From contig NZ_JAUNTO010000005.1 in NCBI RefSeq assembly GCF_030538655.1, forward strand, positions 1 to 64,000: a DNA stretch of 64,000 bases. The letters are read 5' to 3'. Made by a program: the position numbers and the translations under genes. This document shows positions 24,889 through 34,228 of this stretch, in pieces. The notes beneath the pieces are model-generated. The model was not told where the DNA came from and made no database searches. It was given only the letters and a program-made list of their open reading frames with translations. This DNA is from Paracoccus sp. (in: a-proteobacteria). GTDB taxonomy: Bacteria > Pseudomonadota > Alphaproteobacteria > Rhodobacterales > Rhodobacteraceae. How positions within the stretch are numbered: the stretch's first letter is position 1; every line of letters begins with the position of its first letter.

Positions 24889-25622
24889 TGGCGGTTTTAC
24901 CCGAGGACAACAGCTATCCGGCGGGCATCTATCAGCTGGAACAGGATGATCCTGTGCTGGGCGGCGCACCCAATGAGGCAACCAAGGCGGGGATTGATAA
25001 TATCCCGCACCAGCAACTGGCACGGCGCACCAACTGGCTGAAGGCGCGGGTTGACGGGCTGTTGGAATCGGTCGTTGCCGCCAGCGCCACGGTGGCCGGT
25101 CTGGTGCGCCTGTCCAGCGCCACCAACAGCACGTCACAGACACTGGCCGCGACCCCGGCAGCCGTCAAACTGGCGATGGATAACGCCAACAATCGGGTGC
25201 CCCAGAGCCGCACCATCAGCACAGGCGCAGGCATGACCGGCGGCGGGGCGCTGACTAATAATCTGGCGCTGGCGGTGTCGTTTTCCGCGCAGCCCGCTGC
25301 GGGCGACGCCACAGCCGCCAGCCTGCGCCTGATCTGTCACAATATCGGCAAGGGCGAGCCGGAGCGCCTGACCACGGCGGCGCTGCTGTCGATCCTCGAC
25401 GTGCCAGCGATCATTGCGGCCACACAGGCGGGCGCGGTCGGGTCGTGGGCGCTGGCCAAAAACCTGACCGGATCGACGGTCAACACCGGGTCGCTGGCCG
25501 CTGGCACGTCGCTGCGCGCCGCCAGCGTCGGCGGGGTGTTGGGCGTCTATTTGACCGGCACGTGGCGGGCTATGTCCGTCACGCCCGCTGATGACGTTGG
25601 CATGTTTTTGAGGGTGTTGTGA
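24888..25622 (+). CDS. Tail fibre/collar protein with phage-fibre repeat (P2 H position)
   Basis: 244 aa. After an N-terminal wedge-binding part (PEDNSYPAGIYQLEQDDPVL) it has a phage tail-fibre repeat: VAGLVRLSSATNSTSQTL, then PAAVKLAMDN. The C-terminus is Ala/Gly/Thr-rich. In P2 the fibre H follows I; this protein is shorter and probably works with the very large protein two genes on. Confidence 0.8.
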   Translation: MAVLPEDNSYPAGIYQLEQDDPVLGGAPNEATKAGIDNIPHQQLARRTNWLKARVDGLLESVVAASATVAGLVRLSSATNSTSQTLAATPAAVKLAMDNANNRVPQSRTISTGAGMTGGGALTNNLALAVSFSAQPAAGDATAASLRLICHNIGKGEPERLTTAALLSILDVPAIIAATQAGAVGSWALAKNLTGSTVNTGSLAAGTSLRAASVGGVLGVYLTGTWRAMSVTPADDVGMFLRVL

Positions 25623-25804
25623 TGATGGAGATCCGTAATGCGCGGCTGATCCGCACGGGTGTAATCGAGTGCGAGATTAATCACCCCGATCTGGGCTGGC
25701 TGCCGTTTGGCGCAGTCAATGGCGATCCGGGCCTGCCCGGTCGGGTCTATGCCGCCGCCATCGGTGTGGCTGTCGATGTGCGAGGCGCGTCCAATGACCC
25801 CTGA
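25622..25804 (+). CDS. Small fibre-associated protein, unknown
   Basis: 60 aa, MEIRNARLIRTGVIECEINH... The ATG at 25622 overlaps the upstream stop; a second ATG follows at once. It overlaps the giant fibre gene by 11 bp. It may be a fibre chaperone or capping protein judging by size and place. Confidence 0.55.
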   Translation: MMEIRNARLIRTGVIECEINHPDLGWLPFGAVNGDPGLPGRVYAAAIGVAVDVRGASNDP

Positions 25805-28800
25805 CGAGCTGCGCCAGATGGAGAGACGCCTGCGCCAACTGGCGGCCATATCCGTCACCTCGGCCCGTACGCTGCAAGCCCGCGCTGGTGACCCCGGTCT
25901 GGCGGCAGATGTGCGCGCGGTCGCAGCGCGCGCCGATGCTATCGCCGCCGATCTCACCGAAGCGACCGAGCAGCTGGCCACGCGCATCGACGGGCTGCCT
26001 GTGCCGAACGCTGTCACGGCACTGGACATCCGCGACGGCCACTATGTGTTGTCGCTGGCCGATGGGTCCACGGTTGTGGGTCCAGAGGTGCCGGCGGTTA
26101 CCGCGCCACCAGCGCAGCCGGTCCCTGTCACGATCACCGGATTTACGGTGCGCGACGGCCACTATGTGCTGACCCTCACGGATGGTTCCGAGATCGTCGG
26201 CCCGCCGGTGCCGACTGCCGCTGCGCCGGTGCCCAATACTCCACCTACGCTGGCCAAAATCCCGGATCAGACGGGAACGGTCGGGGTGGCCCTGACGCTG
26301 GACCTGTCTCAATACGCCGCCGATGCAGAGGGCGGCGTGTCGTTCACCGCCTCGGGACTGCCTGCCGGGCTGGTTCTGTCGGGGACGGGGCAGTTGTCAG
26401 GTGTCCCGACCACAGCCGGTAGTGTGGCGGCCACGATCACCGTATCCGACGCGGGCGGGTTGACCGCACAACGATCCGTCGCGTGGGCGATTGCGCCGTC
26501 CCCCGCATTGTTGTGGGTGGGGCAGTTCGACGCCAACAGCGTGACCGTCACTGCGTCCTCGGTGCAGGGTCACGACACGGTCGTATTCCGGGCGGTTCCT
26601 CAATCCGGTGCGGCGGTCGTGTCCGCCCCGACCGCCGTCGATCAGACCTACGGATATGCGCGCGCGACGATCACCGGCCTGTCGGCCGGGCAATCCTATA
26701 CCGTGCAGGCACAAACCCCGGCAGGTATCCCGCTGGGTCAGCCGGGCGCGGTGGGGACCACACCGACCACGCGGGCGGCGTTCAGGATAGGGTTCGCCTC
26801 CTGCCATACGGTCGATCGTTCGCAGGAGATTTACAGCCGGATCGCAGACCGTCAGTTGACCGCATTCTATCACCTCGGCGACCGGGGGTATCCCGATATT
26901 GCCGTTAACAACGAGGCGCTGTTTCACGGCAACGACGACGCGCAGATGGCGGCGTCTGGGATCGGTCTGCTGCACCGTGCCCAACCGCTACTATACGTCT
27001 GGGACGATCACGATTACGGGGCCAACAACAGCGGTTCCGGGTCGCCGTCCCGCCCGGCTGCCCTGTCGTGGTATCGCGCCCGCGTCCCGATGCGCCCCGT
27101 CGCAGGGTCGGGCGCGGTCTATACGCTGCACAGCCCCGTGCCGGGGGTTCAGGTCGCGTTGCTGGATGCGCGCACCGACCGGGGTGGCGGGCGGTTGATC
27201 TCTGCGGATCAGGAAGCGTGGTTGCTGGGCGTGATCGCCGGGCTGGCCAGTGACGACGCTCTGGTGATCTGCGCGCAGGTGCCGTGGATCGCAACCGGCG
27301 TTGCCGACACTTGGAGCGATGCGACCGCGCAGCGTCAACGGATCGCCGACGCGATTACCGCCAACGCCCCCGGTCGGGTGATCGTGATTGCGGGTGATGC
27401 GCATATGCTGGCGTTTGATGACGGGAAAAACTCGGTCGGTGGACTGCCGGTGTTTCACGCCGCGCCGCTGGGTCGCCCGACCAGTGTCAAGGGCGGTCCG
27501 TATTCGGGTGGCACCTCAACCGCATCAACCCAGCAATACGGGGTGCTGGAGTTCGAACCCGTCATGGGCGGCTGGACCGTGACCTATCGCGGCCTGTCGG
27601 TCGATGCCGCTGGCGTCGAGACCCAGCGGCTGACACACACGGCGACCCTGATTGCCCCCGCGCCGCCTGTTGACGTGCCCCCCGGCGTCACCGCCCCGCC
27701 GACGATCAGCCCCAACGGCGGCACCGCTGGGGTGCTGCTGACCCGCACGGCTGGCACGGCCAGCGGCAGCCCGGAGCCGAGCCAGACCATCGAATGGCTG
27801 CTGGACGGGCAGGTGATCGCCGACCAGTCTGGCGACACGTTGGACACAACCGGGCGCGTCGGTCAGATCACCACCCGCGACCGCTGGAGCAATTCGGCAG
27901 GAACGGTTGTAGGCACTTCGCAGGCCGTCACGATCACTGCGCAGGTTGTGGTTCCGCCCGACGATCCGCCACCGGTCAGCGATTTGTCGGCACAGGCGCG
28001 GGCGTATCTGGCGGCGATCTTGCCGCACCAGCCCCAGTTCGTGCTGCTGAAACCGGAGGGCGCGCAGATGCTGGACGCGTCAGGCAATGACCGGCACGGC
28101 CAGATCGTCGGGGTGCCCGGAGCACACATTGCCGAAGGGCCGCACGGACTGCCTTTTTTTGCCGGAACAACCACCAGCCACGTCGTGGTGCCGCATGAGG
28201 ACGTATATAACGGCGGCGATTATACCGTTCTGTTCTGGTATGATGCGAACAATCAGACGATGAACCCAATGGGGCGGTATCAGCGCGGCGACGGGGAGCG
28301 GGTTGTCTCCTATACGTCTGACGCCAGCCTGCTGTCGGTGCGGGTAAATAATTCGGCGTCCAGATATTCCGCTGCGGATGCGATGCCTAAATCCGGCTGG
28401 TGCCTGCTGGCCGTGGCCTACGCCGCTGCCACCAATACGCTCGCCACGTTTGTGGGGCGGGACGGCGGGGTGACCTCCGTTCTGACCGCCTCCGGTGGGG
28501 CAGGATACACCACGACCGACGACATTATCTTCAACGGGCGCAGCATCGCCGGGGTAGTGGACAGGCGGGGCAATTCCGCCCACGCCGGGATGGCGCGGGT
28601 CCCCGCCGCGCTCAATAAGGCGCAGATACAGGCGATTTACGAGGCAGTGGCTGTAGCGGCGTCCAGCGATCCTGATCCCGGACCGGAACCAACCGACGGG
28701 GCTGAAATCCTGTCGTTTGATTTTGTCAGTCAGGCTCGCCGGGTCGCTAGTTATGATCTGTCTGTCAATACGGCGGGCGGTGATGTGGTGCTGGCACTGA

Positions 28801-29303
28801 CGCAGCGCAGCTCCAATGCCGCGCCCGAGGCTGCAACCCTGACGATTAATGGTGCGGTGGCCACGCTGATCGGATCGCAGCGAACGGCGGACAATCAGCA
28901 ATATAACTCGGTCTATCTGGCGCGCGGTGTTCAGTCCGGCAGTGCGGCTGTCACCTTTTCGCCGGGCAGCGGATTGCCTAATCGAATAGGTGTTGCGGCG
29001 TGGTCTGTGGCGGGCGTTGATGTGGATCAGGCCATGGTCACGTCCTCGCTGGGCTTCAATGCTCCTGTCACCGTAGCTGCTGCTGCTGGGGATTTGGTGC
29101 TGGCCCTCTACACCCGCAACCAACCCGGCGATATGGCATGGTCCGGCGTCGATCGGCGTATCCCGTGGACTGATTTCGGTGATGGCTATGGCGCATCCGC
29201 CGCCGATGCCATCGCCAGCGCGGGCGGCATCGACAGCGTCGCCGTCACCGACAGCGCCGGAAACCTGCCAGTCCTGTCAGTCGTCAGATTGCCGGGGGTG
29301 TGA
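25794..29303 (+). CDS. Giant tail fibre protein with embedded PhoD-type phosphatase domain
   Basis: 1169 aa. A helical N-terminus (1-70) is followed by two 40-residue units each with RDGHYVL (18-bp identical DNA repeats at 26031 and 26151). A putative Ig domain (about 150-240) and an Fn3-like domain (about 240-320) come next. Residues about 325-600 are a PhoD-like metallophosphoesterase with FASCH, HLGDRGYPD, WDDHDYGANN and IAGDAHML, the expected metal-ligand motifs. Then come an Ig-like stretch, a concanavalin/LamG-like domain (about 740-960) and a beta-rich C-terminus. It likely binds the host surface; the phosphatase may trim phosphate groups of surface polymers (inference). I chose the ATG at 25794. 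Confidence 0.8.
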   Translation: MTPDELRQMERRLRQLAAISVTSARTLQARAGDPGLAADVRAVAARADAIAADLTEATEQLATRIDGLPVPNAVTALDIRDGHYVLSLADGSTVVGPEVPAVTAPPAQPVPVTITGFTVRDGHYVLTLTDGSEIVGPPVPTAAAPVPNTPPTLAKIPDQTGTVGVALTLDLSQYAADAEGGVSFTASGLPAGLVLSGTGQLSGVPTTAGSVAATITVSDAGGLTAQRSVAWAIAPSPALLWVGQFDANSVTVTASSVQGHDTVVFRAVPQSGAAVVSAPTAVDQTYGYARATITGLSAGQSYTVQAQTPAGIPLGQPGAVGTTPTTRAAFRIGFASCHTVDRSQEIYSRIADRQLTAFYHLGDRGYPDIAVNNEALFHGNDDAQMAASGIGLLHRAQPLLYVWDDHDYGANNSGSGSPSRPAALSWYRARVPMRPVAGSGAVYTLHSPVPGVQVALLDARTDRGGGRLISADQEAWLLGVIAGLASDDALVICAQVPWIATGVADTWSDATAQRQRIADAITANAPGRVIVIAGDAHMLAFDDGKNSVGGLPVFHAAPLGRPTSVKGGPYSGGTSTASTQQYGVLEFEPVMGGWTVTYRGLSVDAAGVETQRLTHTATLIAPAPPVDVPPGVTAPPTISPNGGTAGVLLTRTAGTASGSPEPSQTIEWLLDGQVIADQSGDTLDTTGRVGQITTRDRWSNSAGTVVGTSQAVTITAQVVVPPDDPPPVSDLSAQARAYLAAILPHQPQFVLLKPEGAQMLDASGNDRHGQIVGVPGAHIAEGPHGLPFFAGTTTSHVVVPHEDVYNGGDYTVLFWYDANNQTMNPMGRYQRGDGERVVSYTSDASLLSVRVNNSASRYSAADAMPKSGWCLLAVAYAAATNTLATFVGRDGGVTSVLTASGGAGYTTTDDIIFNGRSIAGVVDRRGNSAHAGMARVPAALNKAQIQAIYEAVAVAASSDPDPGPEPTDGAEILSFDFVSQARRVASYDLSVNTAGGDVVLALTQRSSNAAPEAATLTINGAVATLIGSQRTADNQQYNSVYLARGVQSGSAAVTFSPGSGLPNRIGVAAWSVAGVDVDQAMVTSSLGFNAPVTVAAAAGDLVLALYTRNQPGDMAWSGVDRRIPWTDFGDGYGASAADAIASAGGIDSVAVTDSAGNLPVLSVVRLPGV

Positions 29304-29354
29304 ATGTTAATCACCGGTCCGATGGGAGGTCAGGGCGGTAGCAAGAACTGCTGA
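29304..29354 (+). CDS. 16-aa Gly-rich ORF after the fibre gene
   Basis: MLITGPMGGQGGSKNC starts at the base after the fibre stop. Possibly a true short peptide, possibly chance. Confidence 0.2.
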   Translation: MLITGPMGGQGGSKNC

Positions 29355-29376
29355 TTTCCAATTTCGCACTGAAGGC

Positions 29377-29404
29377 TTGATTCAGCCGGTGTGTCGCGTA
29401 TAGC
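29377..29404 (+). promoter_or_regulatory. Promoter candidate before the tail sheath gene
   Basis: TTGATT at 29377-29382, a 16-bp spacer and TATAGC at 29399-29404. It lies in the only sizeable intergenic gap within the tail module, but a terminator-like hairpin follows it. Confidence 0.3.
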
Positions 29405-29430
29405 CTGCGACAGCTTCATAAGACTATTCA

Positions 29431-29466
29431 GGCGGCGGTAGCGATGCTACCGCCGCCATTATTTTG
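29431..29466 (+). terminator. Strong hairpin terminator between fibre and sheath genes
   Basis: A perfect 12-bp stem GGCGGCGGTAGC / GCTACCGCCGCC with a GAT loop is followed by ATTATTTT. It should reduce or stop transcription coming from the fibre gene. The inner arm recurs in the dyad at 9388. Confidence 0.65.
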
Positions 29467-29519
29467 GCCCCGCGCTATCCCCGAAAAGACAGTTTTCAGA
29501 CGCCTTTAAGGGGGCTTTC

Positions 29520-30713
29520 ATGGGATATTTGCACGGGATTGAAACGCTGGAGGTGCTGAACGGCGCGCGACCGGTATCGGTGGTCCGCTCCTCGGTGATC
29601 GGGCTGATCGGCACCGCGCCAGATGCTGATACGGACGCCTATCCGATCAATACGCCGGTGCTGCATATCGGCGGTGCCGAGGCGCTGGGGAAGCTGGGCG
29701 ATAAAGGCACGTTGCTGGATGCACTGCGCGGTATTTTTGCGCAGGGTGTCGGTGTTACGGCTGTAATTGTCCGGGTTGAGGCGGGCGAAGATGATGGTGA
29801 CGCCATGGGCAACATCGCAGGTGATGCCGCCGCAATGACCGGCGTCCACGGGTTCCTGAAGGCGCAGGCGATGTTTGGGGTTACGCCCCGCATCCTGATC
29901 GCCCCCGGCTTTACCTCGCAACGCCCCTCCGGTGCCGCAAACCCGGTCGTGACCGCTCTGCTGGGCATCGCGCAACGTCGTCGCGGCATTGTCATTGCTG
30001 ACGGCCCCTCGACCACCAAAGAAGCCGCGCTGACCTACGCACAGGATTGGGGCAGCGACCGCGTCTATATTGTGGACCCGGCCGTGACCGTGTTTGAGGG
30101 CGGTCAAACCGTCCAGCGCCCGGCCAGCGCCTATGTCGCGGGCCTCATCGCGCGGGTCGATCGGGACTTTGGCTATCACCATTCGCCGTCCAACCACGAG
30201 ATTTTCGGCATCACCGGCACCGCCCGGCCTGTCGGATTTTTCATGGGCGATCAGGACACCGAGGCGAATGCGCTGAACGAAAAGCGCATCGCCACGATCA
30301 TCCGCGAAAACGGGTTTCGGCTTTGGGGGAACGAAACCCCCTCGACCGAGCCGCTGAACAAGTTCCTGTCGGTCCGCCGCACCCATGACGTGATCGCGGA
30401 CAGCATTCAGCAGGCGCATCTTTGGGCGCTGGACAAGCCGTTCAGCCTGCAATTGCTGCTGGATGTGGCCGAGACGGTGAACGGCTTCCTGCGCATCCTG
30501 AAATCGCGCGGCGTGACGCTGGGCGGCAAGGTCTGGATCGACCCGGCCAAGAACACGAAAGAGGCGTGGGTCGATGGTCACCTGACCGTCGATTATGACG
30601 CCGAAGCCCCGGCCCCGATGCAGCGCATCACGTTCAAGTTCAACCGCAACACCGGCTATTACGACGAACTGGCGACCAGCGCCGCCGCCGAAATCGCGCA
30701 GCTGACCGCCTGA
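29520..30713 (+). CDS. FI: Tail sheath protein (P2 FI type)
   Basis: 397 aa, like P2 FI (396 aa). Typical segments: the N-terminal GIETLEVLNGARPVSVVRSS, FGITGTARPVGFFMGD and the C-terminal GGKVWIDPAKNTKEAWVDGH. It polymerises around the tube and contracts on infection. Confidence 0.93.
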   Translation: MGYLHGIETLEVLNGARPVSVVRSSVIGLIGTAPDADTDAYPINTPVLHIGGAEALGKLGDKGTLLDALRGIFAQGVGVTAVIVRVEAGEDDGDAMGNIAGDAAAMTGVHGFLKAQAMFGVTPRILIAPGFTSQRPSGAANPVVTALLGIAQRRRGIVIADGPSTTKEAALTYAQDWGSDRVYIVDPAVTVFEGGQTVQRPASAYVAGLIARVDRDFGYHHSPSNHEIFGITGTARPVGFFMGDQDTEANALNEKRIATIIRENGFRLWGNETPSTEPLNKFLSVRRTHDVIADSIQQAHLWALDKPFSLQLLLDVAETVNGFLRILKSRGVTLGGKVWIDPAKNTKEAWVDGHLTVDYDAEAPAPMQRITFKFNRNTGYYDELATSAAAEIAQLTA

Positions 30714-30724
30714 AAGGACATCCC

Positions 30725-31228
30725 ATGACGCATATTCTGCGCAATTTCACCGCTTTCGTTGACGGCTATGACCTGCGGATGGAGGTCGAGGAGCTGACCC
30801 CGCCTCTGATCCGCGACCTGACGGACGAGGTTAAATCCGGGGCGCTGGATGCGCCCTATGATGTGCCGCTCGGCCTGCAAAAGCTGGAAGCCAGCCTGAA
30901 AATCAACAGCCGCCAGAAAGAGTTGATGAAAAAGGCTGGACTTGGGCCGGGATCGAATATCCGCGCCACTTTCCGGGGCGTCGCGATTAGTGAGGTGGAT
31001 GGTAGCCAGCAAAACGAAGTGCTGGTGATGCAGGGCCGCATCAGTGCTGATGCCGCCGCATGGGCCGCACAGACCGTCAACAAGGCAGATTTCAAGATCG
31101 GCAGCATCACCTATTACAAGCACTTGGTGGACGGCGCGCCGCTATACGAGATCGACCTGTTCAACTTCGTCCGCATCATCGGCGGGGTCGATCAGTTGGC
31201 CGGTGTCCGTAACGGGCTGGGGCTGTAA
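30725..31228 (+). CDS. FII: Tail tube protein (P2 FII type)
   Basis: 167 aa, like FII (172 aa). Carries LRNFTAFVDGYDLRMEVEEL and, at the end, INLV-type strands YYKHLVDGAPLYEIDLFNF. It builds the inner tube. Confidence 0.93.
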   Translation: MTHILRNFTAFVDGYDLRMEVEELTPPLIRDLTDEVKSGALDAPYDVPLGLQKLEASLKINSRQKELMKKAGLGPGSNIRATFRGVAISEVDGSQQNEVLVMQGRISADAAAWAAQTVNKADFKIGSITYYKHLVDGAPLYEIDLFNFVRIIGGVDQLAGVRNGLGL

Positions 31229-31230
31229 CC

Positions 31231-31563
31231 ATGGCCAAGCACATCAAAGCCGCCGCCCGCACTGCCACGCTGGAACTGGATTGGCCGCTGGAACTGGATG
31301 ACGGGTCCGTTCTGGATCAAATCACACTGCGCCGCCTGACCGGCGCTGAAGTGGCCGACCTTCAAGAGCAAATGGTGCCCTGTGGTATCAGCGAGGCTGC
31401 GCTGCTGGCCGCGTTTTGCGATCAGTCTGCGGATATCATAGCCTCCCTGGATGCCGACGATTTCATTGAGTTGAAAGAACGTGTGGTCGATTTTTTGCCC
31501 AAACGCCTGCGGGCGATGGTGGAGGCCGAAATGGCGCGGCTGACAGCCGCTGCAACATCGTAA
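31231..31563 (+). CDS. E: Tail assembly protein E (P2 gpE type)
   Basis: 110 aa. Matches the gpE/gp41-like family: LELDWPLELDDGSVLDQITL, then RRLTGAEVADLQEQM. Codons 87-89 (GAT TTT TTG) hold an in-register slippery heptamer, allowing a -1 shift into the E' frame. It is a chaperone for the tape measure protein. Confidence 0.9.
   Translation: MAKHIKAAARTATLELDWPLELDDGSVLDQITLRRLTGAEVADLQEQMVPCGISEAALLAAFCDQSADIIASLDADDFIELKERVVDFLPKRLRAMVEAEMARLTAAATS
31491..31497 (+). promoter_or_regulatory. Programmed -1 frameshift site T TTT TTG
   Basis: The heptamer lies exactly in the zero frame of E as GA(T TTT TTG). P2 uses a T6G slip at the same point to make E+E'. The -1 frame stays open from here to 31706. 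Confidence 0.8.
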
Positions 31564-31706
31564 ACTGGCGCACACTGGTGGCCGATCTGGCCTATGCATT
31601 CAAGTGGTCCAAGGCCGATTTGCTGGCCGAGCATTGGGACGAGCTGATCCGCTGGCACGCCGAGGTCAGGCGGATATATCGCAGCCAAGGGGGCGCGCAT
31701 GACTGA
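31497..31706 (+). CDS. E' extension, made by -1 frameshifting from E (P2 gpE' type)
   Basis: After the slip, 69 codons are read, ending at a stop inside the T start region. The core LVADLAYAFKWSKADLLAEH, followed by WDELIRWHAEVRR, matches the P2 GpE' family. The fusion would be 158 aa. No start codon is needed. E and E+E' together chaperone the tape measure, like lambda G and GT. Confidence 0.8.
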   Translation, partial: AQTPAGDGGGRNGAADSRCNIVNWRTLVADLAYAFKWSKADLLAEHWDELIRWHAEVRRIYRSQGGAHD

Positions 31707-34221
31707 AATGAGCGTTGCGCTGGTTATGCGGCTGATCGACCAGTTATCAGCCCCCTTGAAGAAGGTGACTGATGCGCTGACCGGCGTCAAAACCGGGGCC
31801 GATGATGTCGGCGATGCCATGGATGGTGCCGGGTCCAGTGCCGGGGCTGCTGGTCGATCTGTGGGGCAGGCGTTCGGGCCACAGCTGCCCCGCCAGATCG
31901 ACGCGGTAAAGGGCGCGGCTGACCGTGCAGGCACTTCGCTGGATGATGTGGCCGCAGATGCCAAAGAGGCGGGCGCGGCGTTAGATCAGGCGTTCGGGCC
32001 GCAACTGCCCCGCAAGATTGACCAAATCACCACCTCGGCCGACCGGGCGCAGGGTGCATTTGGTCGGTTGCGCCGTGCCGCCGGGGATTTTGGTGAAGGT
32101 CTGGGCGCGCAACTCCGCACGGGGTTTTCAACAGAAAAGATAGACGAGGCGCTGAAAGAAAACGAAAAGGCCGTCGCCGCTGCGCGAGGCCGGATGATGG
32201 GCGCATTTGGGATGGCCGCCTCACTCGCTGCGCCTTTGTGGTTGGCGGGTAATTATCAAGCTGATCTGATTGATTATGGCAACCTCGCGGGCCTGTCCCT
32301 CGATCAGCGCAACGATCTCTCCCGCCAGTTGGATGGTATGGCACGGGCCGACACCACTGGCATGGGATCGGGCGAGTTGCTGGCTGGTCTGGGCACCTAT
32401 GTTGGTAAGGGTATGACCCAAGAGAGCGCGCTGGGCGCACTGGTGGCCACGGCTCGCGCGGCCAAGGCTACCCGCTCGGAGTTCACTGACATGGCCAACG
32501 CCGGTTTTGCGGTTATGGACAACTTCAAGGTGGCCCCGGCCGATCTGGACCGCGCGTTCAACATTATGGCTGCCTCGGGTAAAGAAGGGTCATTCGAGTT
32601 GAAGGACATGGCCCGCAAATTCGCGGAACTGACCGCCTCGGCACAGGCATTGGGGCTGGAAGGGACCAATGGTGTGGCCTCGCTGTCGGCCGCGCTTCAG
32701 ATTGCCATGAAAGCAGCTGGCGGCGCCGATCAGGCTGCGAACAACACCGCGAACTTTTTCGGCAAGCTAACCGCCCCGGATACGGTCAAAAAATTCGAAA
32801 AATTCGGCGTTGATCTGGAAAAAGAGCTGCGCGGTGCGACCGAGCGGGGCGCTGACCCGCTAGAACACATGCTGGGCGTGATCGAGCAGATTACAGGCGG
32901 CGATCAGTTCAAGATGGGCGAGTTGTTCGCGGATAAACAAGTGCTGGATTTTCTGCGCGCGGTGATCCCTAATCTCGAAGAATACCGCCGTATCAAAGAG
33001 GCATCGGCAAGCGCTGAAGGCGTGATTGACAGCGATTATCAGGCCGTGATGGATGGGTTCAACGAAAGCGTCAGCCAGCTTGGTAAATCGCTGCGGGGGT
33101 TGTTTTCGGCCTCGGGTGCATTGCTGCCCGCGCTGACAGAGCTTGTCCAGGGCGCGACCAGTATGGTCGATGTGGTTCGGGACTGGACGGCTGCCAATCC
33201 CGAACTGACCGCATGGCTGGTTAAGGGGGCGGCAATGATGCTGGGCATGGGGATTGCCACGCGCGTGCTGGGCTTTGCTTTTGCTGTGGGGCGCGGCCAT
33301 CTGATCCGGTTCCTGTCGCTGTTTCTCAAGTTCAATGATGCCGGAAAAAACATCTCGATTGTCGCCCGGCTGTTGCGAGGTCTGGGCGCTGGCATCCGGG
33401 CGTTGCCAGCCCTGCGTTGGGCCAGTCTGATCGCGCCGCTGCGCTGGGCTGCGTTCCTGCCGCAGCTGGCATGGTCCAGCGTGATCGGGGTGTTGCGCTG
33501 GGGCGCATTCATCCCACGACGCTTGTTCCTGCGCGATTTCGGGCCGGGCGTGACCCAGATCGGCCCGGCCATGCTGCAAGCTGCGGCACAGACAGAGGTA
33601 GCATCCCGGCGGATGCAGGTCGCAATGCGCGGGATCATGATGCGGGCGGGTCTGGCTGCGGCCTCAATGGCGTGGCTGGCGCGCAGCATGCCGTCGGATC
33701 CGGCAGATATGCCCGCATTCCAGCGGGCTAATAACGAGCAAATCAACAACACGTTTCGCAGCATCCCCGGCCTTAGCCAACTGATGGCCGGGTATGATTG
33801 GGCGTTCGAAAAGGTCCATGGCTATCGGCCCGAAAGCTATCCCGGCGCGGGCAATGGCACCGCCCCGCCAGCCCCACGGCCGACAGGGGGACTGAATGAC
33901 CGCGCGGTCAGTGCTGCCGCGCATAGCGGGACAACCCCATGGATGCGCGGGGCACCGCCCAGCGCGCTGATCCCAATCCAGTTCCAGCCGCCAGCCGGTG
34001 CAGGCGGGTTGGGTGCGGCGCAGCCAACCCGCCCAGAACCCGTCAAGGTCGAAGAGACGATCAACCATGACTATTCCGTGCAGCATGATGTGACGGTCAC
34101 CGTGCCGGTCCAGATCACGCAAGAGGTCAAGGCCGATGCTGTCGCACTGGCCCGTGACATCGGCCAGCGCACCGAGCGCGCCGTGCGCAAGGCGCTGTCT
34201 GATCAGTTCGTTCCGCAATAG
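31699..34221 (+). CDS. T: Tape measure protein (P2 T type)
   Basis: 840 aa. The N-terminus is helical with a 40-residue tandem repeat (QAFGPQLPR appears twice at about 56 and 96). Residues about 155-430 are the TP901-type tape measure core. A hydrophobic zone follows at about 495-560. Residues 572-607 are four 9-residue Trp repeats (LRWASLIAP type). The C-terminus is Pro-rich. It sets tail length and probably crosses the host membrane during injection. Confidence 0.9.
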   Translation: MTEMSVALVMRLIDQLSAPLKKVTDALTGVKTGADDVGDAMDGAGSSAGAAGRSVGQAFGPQLPRQIDAVKGAADRAGTSLDDVAADAKEAGAALDQAFGPQLPRKIDQITTSADRAQGAFGRLRRAAGDFGEGLGAQLRTGFSTEKIDEALKENEKAVAAARGRMMGAFGMAASLAAPLWLAGNYQADLIDYGNLAGLSLDQRNDLSRQLDGMARADTTGMGSGELLAGLGTYVGKGMTQESALGALVATARAAKATRSEFTDMANAGFAVMDNFKVAPADLDRAFNIMAASGKEGSFELKDMARKFAELTASAQALGLEGTNGVASLSAALQIAMKAAGGADQAANNTANFFGKLTAPDTVKKFEKFGVDLEKELRGATERGADPLEHMLGVIEQITGGDQFKMGELFADKQVLDFLRAVIPNLEEYRRIKEASASAEGVIDSDYQAVMDGFNESVSQLGKSLRGLFSASGALLPALTELVQGATSMVDVVRDWTAANPELTAWLVKGAAMMLGMGIATRVLGFAFAVGRGHLIRFLSLFLKFNDAGKNISIVARLLRGLGAGIRALPALRWASLIAPLRWAAFLPQLAWSSVIGVLRWGAFIPRRLFLRDFGPGVTQIGPAMLQAAAQTEVASRRMQVAMRGIMMRAGLAAASMAWLARSMPSDPADMPAFQRANNEQINNTFRSIPGLSQLMAGYDWAFEKVHGYRPESYPGAGNGTAPPAPRPTGGLNDRAVSAAAHSGTTPWMRGAPPSALIPIQFQPPAGAGGLGAAQPTRPEPVKVEETINHDYSVQHDVTVTVPVQITQEVKADAVALARDIGQRTERAVRKALSDQFVPQ

Positions 34222-34228
34222 GTGTCCC

